Part shown: positions 24,025-32,198 of the stretch, one piece after another | How positions within the stretch are numbered: the stretch's first letter is position 1 | Layout of the letters: each line of letters starts with the position of its first letter | Assembly (NCBI RefSeq): GCF_001692325.1 | Contig: NZ_LXKN01000001.1 | Coordinates: 372,001 to 436,000 of the forward strand | DNA: 64,000 nt | Origin: Rhizobium sp. AC27/96 | GTDB taxonomy: Bacteria > Pseudomonadota > Alphaproteobacteria > Rhizobiales > Rhizobiaceae | Reading direction: 5' to 3' | Notes under the pieces: generated by a model | What the model was told of the DNA's origin: nothing | What the model saw: only the letters and a program-made list of their open reading frames with translations | Databases searched by the model: none | Translations under genes and position numbers: made by a program

Positions 24025-24860
24025 GCCGAAGCCTCGTCAGCCGAGGCCGGGAAAGTGAGGCCAGACCAAGCCGGCAGCGACACTGATACTTCGACGTCAC
24101 CAGCGAGGATCGGTGTACCCGCGGCAATCGCTTCGCCAGCGCGGTCGATGCGGATAATGGCAAGGCCCTTGCTGCCCACTACCGAGCCCAGCGATCCCAT
24201 CGGCTTGCCGCCGGCGGTGAGGTCGGCTCCGGATGAAGGAAGATCCGCATTACCCCTGACGGTGACGACACGTCTGCGCGCCGTGCCGCGATGGTGCATG
24301 CGGGAAACGACTTCCTGGCCGATATAGCACCCCTTGCGAAAGCCCAGGCCGCCGTTCAGGTCCATCAGCACATCGTGCGGAAACGCATCCTGCAGCGGAA
24401 AATCACGGCCGGAAACGGCGATGCCATTGGCGATGCGCAGCGCGTCGTAAAGCGCCTCAGAATCGTGCCCATGTTGGCCCGCCACACGCGTCAGCGCTAC
24501 ACCTGCCTTGAGAAAACGGCTGTCCTTTGGACCTTCGCCGGCTTCATCGGCCCAGGCAACCGTGACACCTTCGGCCTCCGTGGCGGTGAACTCGACCTTG
24601 GCGCGCAGTCGATACATGGTGAGCCGTTTCAGCAGGCCTTCCTGCTGAGCTGTGTCGGTTTCGATGAGAAAGCCGGCACCGTCCCGTCGGATCATGAAGT
24701 CGAACAGGATCTTGCCCTGAGGCGTCAGCAAGGCGCCGGGGCGTACCTCATCCGCGCCGAGCGAGACGAGATCGGTGGTGATGAGATTGTGCAGAAAAGC
24801 TTCCGCTTCCGCGCCGGTGACGTGGATAAAGGAACGCTCTTTCAGGAATACGGCTGGCAT
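24021..24860 (-). CDS. ygfZ: YgfZ/GcvT-like folate-dependent Fe-S repair protein
   Basis: A 279-residue protein of the aminomethyltransferase-like fold. The YgfZ signature KGCYIGQE is at residues 176-183 with the conserved Cys178, followed by VVSRMHHRGTARRR. YgfZ proteins use tetrahydrofolate to help the assembly or repair of certain [4Fe-4S] enzymes such as MiaB. It is the first gene of a three-gene overlapping operon with a nucleotidase-like HD protein and a phosphatase. The start at ATG 24860 gives the standard N-terminus (MPAVFLKERSFIHVTG). Confidence 0.92.
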   Translation of the reverse strand: MPAVFLKERSFIHVTGAEAEAFLHNLITTDLVSLGADEVRPGALLTPQGKILFDFMIRRDGAGFLIETDTAQQEGLLKRLTMYRLRAKVEFTATEAEGVTVAWADEAGEGPKDSRFLKAGVALTRVAGQHGHDSEALYDALRIANGIAVSGRDFPLQDAFPHDVLMDLNGGLGFRKGCYIGQEVVSRMHHRGTARRRVVTVRGNADLPSSGADLTAGGKPMGSLGSVVGSKGLAIIRIDRAGEAIAAGTPILAGDVEVSVSLPAWSGLTFPASADEASA

Positions 24861-24933
24861 GATGGATCCGCTGATTTGGCCTATGCCTCAGAGGTAGGGC
24901 CTTCGGCCGGGAACCGCAAGTTCCCGGACTGGA

Positions 24934-25692
24934 TCATTCGCCCGAGGTAAAGAATTTCCAGCGGCCGTCCGGCGTGATGCCGACGCGATAGAAATTATAG
25001 CCGCCGAATTCCAGCATGTCGGCGTAATCGCCCGCTGTCACGATGCGCATCAGGTCGACCTTCTCTGGCGTGGAGAGTGTCTTGATGTCCTTCTGTGCGA
25101 AGTAGGGCCATATATAGATCTCGTCAGGCGTACCCTGGCCGACATGGGCGAAACCGGTCGACATGATATCGAGAAGGATCGACATGATCTCGATGCCATC
25201 GGGATCGCCCGAAAGATCGTGCAAAGTCTTGATCGGATCTTCGCCGGGGTCGTCGGCAGTGACCTGGGTCTGCTTGAGACCGGCGCCGACATTCATCAGC
25301 GGCCGTAAGCGCTCGAGATCGCCGGAAGCGGCGGCCTCTACGATCGCCGCGCGGAGCTTTTTTACCGGCTCGGGCGCCTTGTCGATATCGTAGAGATATT
25401 CAACGGATTTGCTTGTGCTCGGTGCGTCAGAGCTGCCTTGGCCCGCCTGCTTGTTCACCAGCGGATCCGGCATCGGCAGTGCATTGTTCGCTGGGGCTTC
25501 CAATGCCTGCTCAATCGGCTTGTCGTTCTTTTGCTGGCTGGGTGTGCCGGCTGCTTTCGGCAATGGAGCCGGCGGGTTGAGCTGGGAGAAGGCCAGGGCC
25601 GGCAACGGCACGGCGGCGCTGCTCAATAACAGGGTGGCAGCGGCAAGCGAGGCAATGGAACAGCGGAACTCATTGCCCGGAAAGATACGCAT
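24934..25692 (-). CDS. Exported protein of unknown function
   Basis: A 252-residue protein. A signal peptide ends near ALA-FS (residue about 34). A Pro/Ala/Gln-rich linker follows, then a compact C-terminal domain (from about residue 108) with AAASGDLERLRPLMN, PIKTLHDLSGDPDG, DEIYIWPYFAQKDIKTLS and GGYNFYRVGITPDGRWKFFTSG. I recognise no named domain, although the tail resembles other periplasmic rhizobial proteins of unknown role. Longer in-frame starts upstream overlap the neighbouring small gene and were rejected. It follows that gene on the same strand by 16 bases. Confidence 0.8.
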   Translation of the reverse strand: MRIFPGNEFRCSIASLAAATLLLSSAAVPLPALAFSQLNPPAPLPKAAGTPSQQKNDKPIEQALEAPANNALPMPDPLVNKQAGQGSSDAPSTSKSVEYLYDIDKAPEPVKKLRAAIVEAAASGDLERLRPLMNVGAGLKQTQVTADDPGEDPIKTLHDLSGDPDGIEIMSILLDIMSTGFAHVGQGTPDEIYIWPYFAQKDIKTLSTPEKVDLMRIVTAGDYADMLEFGGYNFYRVGITPDGRWKFFTSGE

Positions 25693-25708
25693 CAGCAATC
25701 TCTGATTG

Positions 25709-25966
25709 TTATTGCAGGGTACGGTTCGGAGAGAACTCGCCAGCGAGCATGCGTTCGCGAAGCGATTCGAGCAAGGCTTCCGCGCCCTGTTCGCCCTGAT
25801 TACGAATTGTCTCGCGAATCGCGTGAGCAATGGCAGCATCGGCAATAATTTCCGGTTCGATACCGTCTGCCATGCCGTCGGCCCAAGCTTCATTCTGGTA
25901 TTCCAGCGCTGCCTGCATCTTTTCATGGACGATCATGTCGTCGATTTCATTCAGGCTGGTTTCCAT
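25709..25966 (-). CDS. Small acidic protein of unknown function
   Basis: An 85-residue, mostly helical, acidic protein (METSLNEIDDMIVHEKMQAA, EYQNEAWADGMADGIEPE, AIRETIRNQGEQGAEALLES). There is no signal peptide, membrane segment or known motif. The start at ATG 25966 is preceded by GAGGAAAGAAACA, a better site than the ATG at 25990, which would add eight residues. A TTAA-N7-TTAACC site lies about 95 bases upstream. It lies just before the exported protein gene and may be co-transcribed with it. Confidence 0.72.
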   Translation of the reverse strand: METSLNEIDDMIVHEKMQAALEYQNEAWADGMADGIEPEIIADAAIAHAIRETIRNQGEQGAEALLESLRERMLAGEFSPNRTLQ

Positions 25967-26055
25967 TGTTTCTTTCCTCGAGACGTTCATGTCCTTACCA
26001 CTTGCTTAATAACTTTATCAGCCTTTTCCCAAAACGACACGGCTCGGTACGAAAA

Positions 26056-26076
26056 GGGGTTAATAAAACGTTAATT
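26056..26076 (-). promoter_or_regulatory. CtrA-like TTAA-N7-TTAACC site
   Basis: On the minus strand the sequence is AATTAACGTTTTATTAACCC, which fits TTAA-N7-TTAACC, about 95 bases upstream of the start codon at 25966. It overlaps the last codons of the next upstream gene. The match is exact to the CtrA consensus I know, but binding is not shown. Confidence 0.5.
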
Positions 26077-26505
26077 TCCAAAGCGCGCGGTGATTTCTGT
26101 GGCCAGTGTTGCACCTTCGTTACGGTATCGCTCCTCGGCAACGAGGGCCTGCGGTGTGCAATTGGCGTAAACCGATGCAAATGATCTATACCCACGGTTG
26201 AATGAGGCCGTCAGCCTCTCCTTCCGTTTCTGCTCGCCCTTCGTCTCGGTATCGAGCAATTGCTGCATGTCGCCGCGCCATCCGTCTTCCCGTGTGGCAC
26301 TGCATAGATTGCGCAAATAATCGATCGAGCCGAGAATTTCGGCAAGGCGGGAAATTTGCTCGTCATAGGGCGTGGGCCGTTCGGCGTCCGCATTGTCGGG
26401 CGCCTGCACCGGCGGCGCATTCGCTGCAGGCTGTGCCGCCGCGGGAAATGCAGCAGCCAGCCCAATGCAGATCAGAAGCGATTGCCGGAGACGGTTGTGA
26501 ATCAT
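26071..26505 (-). CDS. Exported TIGR02301-family protein
   Basis: A 144-residue precursor. The signal peptide is LLICIGLAAAFPAAAQ. The mature part contains YDEQISRLAEILGSIDYLRNLC, then DGWRGDMQQLLD, FNRGYRSFASVYANC and a helical end. This matches the TIGR02301 family of alphaproteobacterial exported proteins with two conserved cysteines, whose function is not known. The start is placed at ATG 26505, right before the signal peptide; ATG 26529 is an alternative that adds eight residues, and neither has a good ribosome-binding site. Confidence 0.82.
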   Translation of the reverse strand: MIHNRLRQSLLICIGLAAAFPAAAQPAANAPPVQAPDNADAERPTPYDEQISRLAEILGSIDYLRNLCSATREDGWRGDMQQLLDTETKGEQKRKERLTASFNRGYRSFASVYANCTPQALVAEERYRNEGATLATEITARFGN

Positions 26506-26565
26506 GGCGTCAGTTGACCGGACAAGCATGACGGGAACAAGGCGTCAGGCCGGCTTTTCACCCCG

Positions 26566-27039
26566 TTATTGCTCCATATCGTTAATTTGGCGGCCGGATT
26601 GCGTTCCTGCAGCGGCAATCCTTTCGACACATTCGAGCACACTTGCCGGCACGGGGAGGGCACGAATCTCCTCCAGCGAGTACCAGCCGATGGCAGCGGC
26701 GTCGTCGGCAGCCTCCGCTATCGCATCCTTGTCGGCATCGACGAGGAAGACCGACAGCAGAAAATGGCTCGTCAGCGTACCGTCTGCCGCGTGCGAACGA
26801 AGGTCATAGGTTTCGAACAGGCGAGGGTTGCGCGCCTTGATGCCGGTTTCTTCCTTGAACTCGCGCAGGGCGGCTTCATCAGGCGTTTCGCCTTCTTCGG
26901 CCCTGCCGCCTGGAAAGGCGTACATGTCGGCCGATGGCGGGTTGCTGCGCAGCACCAGCAGGAAATGGCCGTCGCGTTCAAGAATGGCGGAGGAGGCGGG
27001 GCGGGGAAGAGACATCATCGGGTCGGTTCGCATTCGCAT
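26566..27039 (-). CDS. Nudix hydrolase
   Basis: A protein of about 157 residues. The Nudix box is complete: G-x5-E-x7-REFKEETGI inside GGRAEEGETPDEAALREFKEE, which holds the Mg-binding Glu residues. The family hydrolyses nucleoside diphosphates linked to another group; the ADP-ribose or MutT-like nature cannot be told. The start is uncertain among ATGs at 27039, 27033, 27018 and 27015, none with a strong ribosome-binding site; 27039 is used. Longer readings to 27327 overlap the divergent YnfA gene. Confidence 0.9.
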   Translation of the reverse strand: MRMRTDPMMSLPRPASSAILERDGHFLLVLRSNPPSADMYAFPGGRAEEGETPDEAALREFKEETGIKARNPRLFETYDLRSHAADGTLTSHFLLSVFLVDADKDAIAEAADDAAAIGWYSLEEIRALPVPASVLECVERIAAAGTQSGRQINDMEQ

Positions 27040-27176
27040 GACAGGACTGGAGGCAATGGCTAACGCCATTATCGGCCAATCTCTACAGGAAACGACCCTT
27101 GCTGTCCCCTTGGAAAGCCCCTTAACTCGTGGCCGACAGAGGCGACGATTCGGATGCGCCGCATGCACGAGTGACC

Positions 27177-27503
27177 ATGGGGATGATCTACGGACTTTAT
27201 GCTCTGGCGGCTCTGGCCGAAATTGCCGGCTGCTTCGCCTTCTGGGCCTGGCTCCGGCTGGCAAAGCCGATCTGGTGGCTTGCTCCCGGCCTGGTGGCGC
27301 TGGCCCTGTTCGCGTGGCTGCTGGCATTGGTGCCGAGCGAAGCCGCCGGACGCACTTTTGCGGCCTATGGTGGCGTCTATATCGTTGCCTCCATTCTATG
27401 GCTCTGGCTGGCGGAGGGCCGCTTGCCGGATCGCTGGGATATTTCAGGCGCAGCCATCTGCCTTGTCGGTGCGGGTTTCATTCTCTTCGGCCCACGCGGC
27501 TGA
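27177..27503 (+). CDS. YnfA/UPF0060 small membrane protein
   Basis: A 108-residue, four-helix membrane protein. It starts [19 protein letters not shown], with the conserved AEIAGC motif. Further motifs are [25 protein letters not shown] and [20 protein letters not shown], matching UPF0060. The fold resembles small multidrug-resistance transporters, but substrate is unknown. ATG 27177 fits the family start; an in-frame ATG at 27129 would add 16 polar residues. It is followed after 43 bases by the HMCES-type gene. Confidence 0.88.
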   Translation: MGMIYGLYALAALAEIAGCFAFWAWLRLAKPIWWLAPGLVALALFAWLLALVPSEAAGRTFAAYGGVYIVASILWLWLAEGRLPDRWDISGAAICLVGAGFILFGPRG

Positions 27504-27546
27504 GCTTCTGCTTGACCCGGCGCTTTCCGGGTGCAAAACAAACCCC

Positions 27547-28311
27547 ATGTGCGGACGCTTTGCTTTGACATCGACGGCGGACTATGTGGGCGAGGCGTTG
27601 GGCGTTCTGTTGCGCGACGATTTTCCCGCGCGCTTTAATATCGCGCCAACGCAGCCGATCCTTGTCGTTGTTTCAGGCGACAGGCAGCAGCCGGGCAGCA
27701 ATCTGCCGGATCGCCGCGCTCTCTTGGTTCGATGGGGTTTCTTGCCCGGTTGGGTAAAGGACCCGAAGGAATTTCCGCTTCTGATCAATGCGCGGGCCGA
27801 AACGGCGATCGGCAAGGCGTCTTTCCGTGCTGCCATGCGTCATCGCCGCATCCTCATTCCGGCCTCGGGCTTCTACGAATGGCACCGGCCCTCGAAGGAA
27901 AGCGGCGAGAAATCGCAGGCCTATTGGATCAGGCCGCGCAGGGGTGGGGTCATTGCCTTTGCCGGGCTGATGGAAACCTGGTCGTCGGCCGACGGCTCTG
28001 AGGTGGATACCGGCGCGATCCTGACGACCGCCGCAAACAGCACCATGCGGCTGATCCATGATCGTATGCCGGTCGTTATCCAGCCGGAGGATTTTGCCCG
28101 CTGGCTCGATTGCAAGACGCAGGAGCCGCGCGAGGTCCTGGATCTGATGGCACCGGTTCAGGATGATTTCTTCGAGGCAATTCCGGTTTCGGACAAGGTC
28201 AACAAGGTTGCCAACATGGGACCGGATCTGCAGATGCCGGTAGCGGTCGAGCCGGTGCGGAAATTGCCAAAGAAGACAGATCCCGACGATGGCCAATTAA
28301 GCCTTCTCTGA
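27547..28311 (+). CDS. SOS response-associated peptidase (HMCES/YedK family)
   Basis: A 254-residue protein. It begins MCGRFALTS, so Cys2 becomes N-terminal after Met removal, as needed to form a thiazolidine crosslink with abasic sites in single-stranded DNA. Family motifs are FNIAPTQPILVV, WGFLPGWVKDP, LINARAETA, RRILIPASGFYEW and HDRMPVVI with its catalytic His. It protects abasic single-stranded DNA during replication. Longer in-frame readings from 27199 overlap YnfA and were rejected, since the Cys must be second. The C-terminal tail is basic. Confidence 0.95.
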   Translation: MCGRFALTSTADYVGEALGVLLRDDFPARFNIAPTQPILVVVSGDRQQPGSNLPDRRALLVRWGFLPGWVKDPKEFPLLINARAETAIGKASFRAAMRHRRILIPASGFYEWHRPSKESGEKSQAYWIRPRRGGVIAFAGLMETWSSADGSEVDTGAILTTAANSTMRLIHDRMPVVIQPEDFARWLDCKTQEPREVLDLMAPVQDDFFEAIPVSDKVNKVANMGPDLQMPVAVEPVRKLPKKTDPDDGQLSLL

Positions 28312-28389
28312 GCGGCCGCCATTCGGCGACCGGCGTCGGGATGCCTCAGCGCCAAGTGGGCTTGGCACGCAGTCAGTCGATTATCGAAC

Positions 28390-28527
28390 TTAAGCGATTT
28401 TCTTCTTCAACGGCTTCTTCAGCATCAGGTGAGCTGCAAGCACGGCCTTCAGGCCCAGAGGGCGATAAAGCTTGCTCGGATCGATCTTTGCCTGCGGTTG
28501 TGCTTCTTCGTCTTTCTTCTGCGTCAT
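28390..28527 (-). CDS. 45-residue basic protein of unknown function
   Basis: A short ORF, MTQKKDEEAQPQAKIDPSK then LYRPLGLKAVLAAHLMLKKP and a KKKIA end. GAGGAGTTAATC precedes ATG 28527, a strong ribosome-binding site, which makes it likely real. The hydrophobic-basic C-terminal half could be amphipathic. A 25-residue longer reading from 28602 has no such site. No family is recognised. It is isolated on the minus strand, convergent with the HMCES-type gene. Confidence 0.65.
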   Translation of the reverse strand: MTQKKDEEAQPQAKIDPSKLYRPLGLKAVLAAHLMLKKPLKKKIA

Positions 28528-28851
28528 GATTAACTCCTCACCATGCTCCCCCGGAGCATTTCGCGATTCACTGCCGTGCATCGCTATCTCGTGATAAATC
28601 ATGACAAATCGAAGGCGTTGGCCAATCAGCTTTTGTAAACAATGACCATATTTCGAGAGATTAGCATCGAATCTTCGCGTAAAATCCGTCCTGACGAGAT
28701 GCTAATATTCGGTTAAGTACATCGGTTGTGTGCACGCCTACTAGGGCACAGCGGCCATCTCGATCCAGCTGATTGCTAAGGGAAACTTACAGACTGCGGT
28801 TGCGAACAAGGGTGCCTTCAGAGCCTTCACGCCGGGCGCTTTGCGCGCCCC
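28528..28851. other. Intergenic region with spaced dyad, downstream of pssA
   Basis: These 324 bases lie between pssA and the 45-residue gene. Bases 28554-28569 (GGAGCATTTCGCGATT) resemble a piece of the RIME-like repeat. TTAGCATC (28661-28668) and GATGCTAA (28698-28705) form a spaced 8-bp dyad. A short stem GGGCGC / GCGCCC at 28834-28850 lies just after the pssA stop and may end its transcript. No further gene is seen. Confidence 0.4.
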
Positions 28852-29712
28852 TCAGATGTGCCGGCCGATATCGTCGTTGGAATCGTCGACGTCCGGATCG
28901 CCCGGTCCATTGATGGTGTAGGTTCCGTATTTCTTCGCCCAGGAACGCGCGCCCAGTGGCAGCGACAGCAGATAGACGACAACGGTCACCACCATGACAT
29001 GCCATGTATAGCTCATCAGCAGCGCCACATAGACGACGAGAGCAAGCATGATCGGCAAGACGAGGTCTCGCCGGATGCGGCTGCCTTCGGACTTGCCCGA
29101 CCACACCGGCAGGCGGCTCACCAGCAAGAAGCCGATGAGGACGGTGTAGGCGGCGCCCCAATAGGCAAACGTCCTGTCCGGCGTCAGTCCGAGGAAGCCG
29201 AGATAGACCGGCAAGAGCACCAGCATGGCGCCGGCCGGCGCCGGGACGCCGACGAAATATTCCGATTGCCAGGAAGCCTTGTGCTCACGCTCGACCATGA
29301 CATTGAAGCGAGCGAGTCGCAGGGCAGCGGCAATGGCGTAGATCAGCGCCGCGATCCAGCCGAGCGAACGCGCCTGATCGAGCAGGAAGATGTAGACGAC
29401 GAGCGCGGGCGCAACGCCGAAATTGACGATATCGGCGAGCGAATCCATTTGCGCGCCGAATTTGGACGTCGCCTTCATCAGCCGCGCCACGCGCCCGTCC
29501 ACACCATCGAGGAAGGCCGCGACCAGCACCGCGACGACCGCAAGTTCGTAGCGATTTTCGAAAGCAAGGCGGATACCCGTCAACCCCGCGCAGATGGCCA
29601 GCACGGTGATCATGTTCGGCACGATCAGCCGCAACGGAATTTCCCTGAGGCGCGGCCCGCGGGCTTCGTCGTTGGGACCATGAGGCTCAAATGGCGGAAA
29701 GGGCGTCTTCAT
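28852..29712 (-). CDS. pssA: CDP-diacylglycerol-serine O-phosphatidyltransferase
   Basis: A 286-residue integral membrane enzyme making phosphatidylserine from CDP-diacylglycerol and serine. The CDP-alcohol phosphotransferase motif is clear: DGVDGRVARLMKATSKFGAQ followed by MDSLAD, with all the Asp residues. About seven membrane helices are visible. The length and internal pattern fit the type II PssA of alphaproteobacteria. The upstream neighbour psd completes phosphatidylethanolamine synthesis; its stop is 20 bases before this start, so a psd-pssA operon is likely. Confidence 0.95.
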   Translation of the reverse strand: MKTPFPPFEPHGPNDEARGPRLREIPLRLIVPNMITVLAICAGLTGIRLAFENRYELAVVAVLVAAFLDGVDGRVARLMKATSKFGAQMDSLADIVNFGVAPALVVYIFLLDQARSLGWIAALIYAIAAALRLARFNVMVEREHKASWQSEYFVGVPAPAGAMLVLLPVYLGFLGLTPDRTFAYWGAAYTVLIGFLLVSRLPVWSGKSEGSRIRRDLVLPIMLALVVYVALLMSYTWHVMVVTVVVYLLSLPLGARSWAKKYGTYTINGPGDPDVDDSNDDIGRHI

Positions 29713-29732
29713 GTCACTCGTTTTCCTGAGGC

Positions 29733-30431
29733 TCAGCTGCGGCGGCTAACGGTCGGGCCCTTGGTGGAGCCGAATTCGGCAATGACGGTTTCGCCGGCAA
29801 TCGCCCTTTGGCCGACGGCAACGCGCGGAGAAGCACCTTCCGGAAGGAAAACGTCGAGACGCGAGCCGAAGCGGATCAGGCCGATACGCTCGCCAGCGTC
29901 CAGCGGCTCGTTCGGGTTGACGAAGCAAAGGATGCGACGGGCGACGAGGCCGGCAATCTGCACCACGCCGATCTCGCCGTGCTTGGTCTCGATGACGAGG
30001 CCGTTGCGCTCATTCTGCTCGCTCGCCTTGTCCAGTTCCGCATTGAGGAAGCTGCCTTGACGATACGCGATATTGGTGATGCGGCCGCGCATCGGCGAAC
30101 GGTTCACATGGCAATCGAAGACATTCATGAAGATCGAGACACGCAGCATCGGCTCGCTGCCGAGGTTAAGCTCGGCCGGCGGCGTAACCATCTGCACACC
30201 GGAAACCTTGCCATCCGCCGGCGATATCGCCAGATCGTCGTCCTGCGGCGTCATGCGCTCGGGATCGCGGAAGAAATAGGCGCACCAGAGTGTCAGGATC
30301 AGACCGATCCAGAAGAGCGGCTTGAAGATCCAGCCCAGCACCAGCGACGCGACGAAGAAACCTGCAACGAAGGGATACCCCTCCTTGTGCACCGGAACGA
30401 TGACGTTGCGCACGCTGTTCAACAAGCTCAT
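29733..30431 (-). CDS. psd: Phosphatidylserine decarboxylase proenzyme
   Basis: A 232-residue proenzyme that decarboxylates phosphatidylserine to phosphatidylethanolamine. Two N-terminal membrane stretches ([16 protein letters not shown] and [15 protein letters not shown]) are followed by [11 protein letters not shown] and the conserved [13 protein letters not shown]. Self-cleavage occurs at the GST motif in EFGSTKG, where Ser222 becomes the pyruvoyl group of the small alpha chain. The short length is that of the archaeal/alphaproteobacterial type. Phosphatidylethanolamine is a major membrane lipid in rhizobia. Confidence 0.96.
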   Translation of the reverse strand: MSLLNSVRNVIVPVHKEGYPFVAGFFVASLVLGWIFKPLFWIGLILTLWCAYFFRDPERMTPQDDDLAISPADGKVSGVQMVTPPAELNLGSEPMLRVSIFMNVFDCHVNRSPMRGRITNIAYRQGSFLNAELDKASEQNERNGLVIETKHGEIGVVQIAGLVARRILCFVNPNEPLDAGERIGLIRFGSRLDVFLPEGASPRVAVGQRAIAGETVIAEFGSTKGPTVSRRS

Positions 30432-30631
30432 CTACAGCCTACTCCGTTAGGGCGCCCTTGCGAAAACCGAACCCCGGTTGCCGCGCGACATCGCGCCAGT
30501 CAAAAGATGAGAACAAGATAAGCGGTCTTGCTCTGATTACCAGTCGACGGTGACTACAGGCAAACGCTGTCATGGGCAATGCTCTCCCACGCTTGCCCGC
30601 ATGCTATCCGAATTTCGTTCGCTGCGTACGG

Positions 30632-31174
30632 CTACCTGGCGCCTTCCAAATCCGCTCTCGTAAAGACGGGAAGAACGGAAAGCTGCGGAACACCCTGGAT
30701 TGCAGGAGCGCCTTCTCCGCGCCAGATGGCGCAAATGACGGCAAGGATGTGTGCCTGTTCGCCGAGCGCCAGGTGATAGGCATCCTTGACCGCGCCACCC
30801 GTCGTAATCACATCCTCGATGAAGGTTACCTTGCGGCCGGCGAGTTGCTGGCCCTCGATTGCCCGGCATGTCCCGTAGGTCTTTGCTTCCTTGCGGATAA
30901 ACGCGGCCGGAAGGCCGGTCTCAAGCGAGATGGCCGTCACAAGCGGGATGCCGCCCAGTTCCAGACCGGCAAGGATCTCGGTCTCGGCCGGGAGGAGTTC
31001 AATCATGGCGCGCGCAAGCGGCTTCAACAATGACGGCGTGCCTTCGAAGCGGTACTTGTCGAAATAGCGGTTGGAGATCTGGCCCGAGCGAAGCTTGAAC
31101 TCGCCCTCCAAGGTTGCCACTTCGGCGATGCGCCGCGCGAGATCGCTTTTCGTATAAGTCACACCATCGGTCAT
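30632..31174 (-). CDS. pyrE: Orotate phosphoribosyltransferase
   Basis: A 180-residue enzyme of pyrimidine synthesis that joins orotate to PRPP. It has the PRPP-binding motif VTFIEDVITTGGA, the mobile catalytic loop around FIRKEAKTYGTCRAIEG, and a GLELGGIPLV phosphate loop. ATG 31174 is preceded by GGAGGTTCGCTG, a strong ribosome-binding site; a reading from 31204 adds ten residues without support. It is transcribed alone on the minus strand between psd and the acid phosphatase. Confidence 0.93.
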   Translation of the reverse strand: MTDGVTYTKSDLARRIAEVATLEGEFKLRSGQISNRYFDKYRFEGTPSLLKPLARAMIELLPAETEILAGLELGGIPLVTAISLETGLPAAFIRKEAKTYGTCRAIEGQQLAGRKVTFIEDVITTGGAVKDAYHLALGEQAHILAVICAIWRGEGAPAIQGVPQLSVLPVFTRADLEGAR

Positions 31175-31309
31175 CAGCGAACCTCCAATATCGCAAAGTT
31201 TCACGCGTATACGCGCGAAATCATGCGGCCGTAAACCATTTAATGGTCAGCGGTTGCAACGCGTGATGCTGCTGGGCGGGAAGGGTGTGCGCCCTTCACG
31301 CCCGGAGGG

Positions 31310-31345
31310 CCCTAAAAGACAAGCCGCCGGAGACGATCCGGCGGC
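31310..31345 (-). terminator. Intrinsic terminator of the acid phosphatase gene
   Basis: The perfect stem GCCGCCGG / CCGGCGGC has a 7-base loop and, on the minus strand, is followed by TTGTCTTTTAGGG. It lies 33 bases after the phosphatase stop codon. Confidence 0.8.
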
Positions 31346-31377
31346 CTGTGAATGTGAACGGTGTTTCGGAGCAGATA

Positions 31378-32076
31378 TCAGAGGCCGAGAGCGGCGCGCA
31401 GTTCGGCCTTGGCGCCTTCGTATTCGCTCTTGTAGTCGTCATGCGTCATGATGGTTTCGGCGATGACGGTGCCGGCGATGCGGCCAGCTTCGATGTCGGA
31501 TGCATAGTGGATGCCGCCGACGACGCGGTTATGGCCATACTCCCAGGCGCGAGCCATGATGACCGGACGCTTCTCAGGCACCATGTTCGAGAGCACGATG
31601 CCCATCAGCGTGCCGAGCGTCGTGTGACCGGACGGATAGGAGCCGGACTTCGACAGCGGAACGATCGGCTTGACGAGATCGCTGTAGAGATGCGGACGCG
31701 GACGCTTCCAGACATCCTTGGCCGGATCGACGACGGCGCCTTCGGTCTCGACGATACGGTCGAAGAAGGCCGAGAACTTCGGCAGGTTTTCCTTGGTGAA
31801 TTTCGGATTGTCGATGACGTCGGAGAAGCGCCAGACGTTTTCTTCGGCATCGGCAACCGCGCGTGCGGCCGCTTCCGGGGTGCGGGTGACCTGGATCGTC
31901 AGGATTTCGCCGAGCTCGGCCTTCATCTGCGCCGAATCATTGGCAGGCGGTGGCGGCAGCAGATTGAGGAGATTGATCTCCTTGGCATCAGCAAACGGCT
32001 TGGCATCCTCAGCGAAAACCGGCGAGGCAACGCCGATAACGAGCAGCAACGTTAAAGCTTTGGTGAAATTACGCAT
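31378..32076 (-). CDS. Class A non-specific acid phosphatase (PAP2 superfamily), PhoC-like
   Basis: A 232-residue periplasmic enzyme. The signal peptide ends at VFA-ED. The phosphatase signature is complete: KDVWKRPRP, GSYPSGHTTLG and GHNRVVGGIHYASD, which hold the K-x6-RP, PSGH and SR/NR-x5-H-x3-D parts; the usual SR is replaced by NR in the third part. Members release phosphate from many organic phosphomonoesters at acid pH. GGGAGCC precedes ATG 32076; an alternative start at 32112 lies before the signal peptide without support. It is a single gene. Confidence 0.93.
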   Translation of the reverse strand: MRNFTKALTLLLVIGVASPVFAEDAKPFADAKEINLLNLLPPPPANDSAQMKAELGEILTIQVTRTPEAAARAVADAEENVWRFSDVIDNPKFTKENLPKFSAFFDRIVETEGAVVDPAKDVWKRPRPHLYSDLVKPIVPLSKSGSYPSGHTTLGTLMGIVLSNMVPEKRPVIMARAWEYGHNRVVGGIHYASDIEAGRIAGTVIAETIMTHDDYKSEYEGAKAELRAALGL

Positions 32077-32198
32077 TTGGGGCTCCCTTTTAGTGAGACC
32101 CGTACCTATCAAGCTGTTGTCTCAACTACGTGACAAGCGCAGTGTGCAATCTCTCCGTGCCATATTTGCAGCGGTGGTCAGCCTGATGCCAGCATGCT

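Noticed and set aside
28858..30060. A 400-codon plus-strand frame opposite pssA and psd
   Set aside because: pssA and psd carry complete catalytic motifs. The mirror frame is Arg/Asp/His-rich with no ribosome-binding site.
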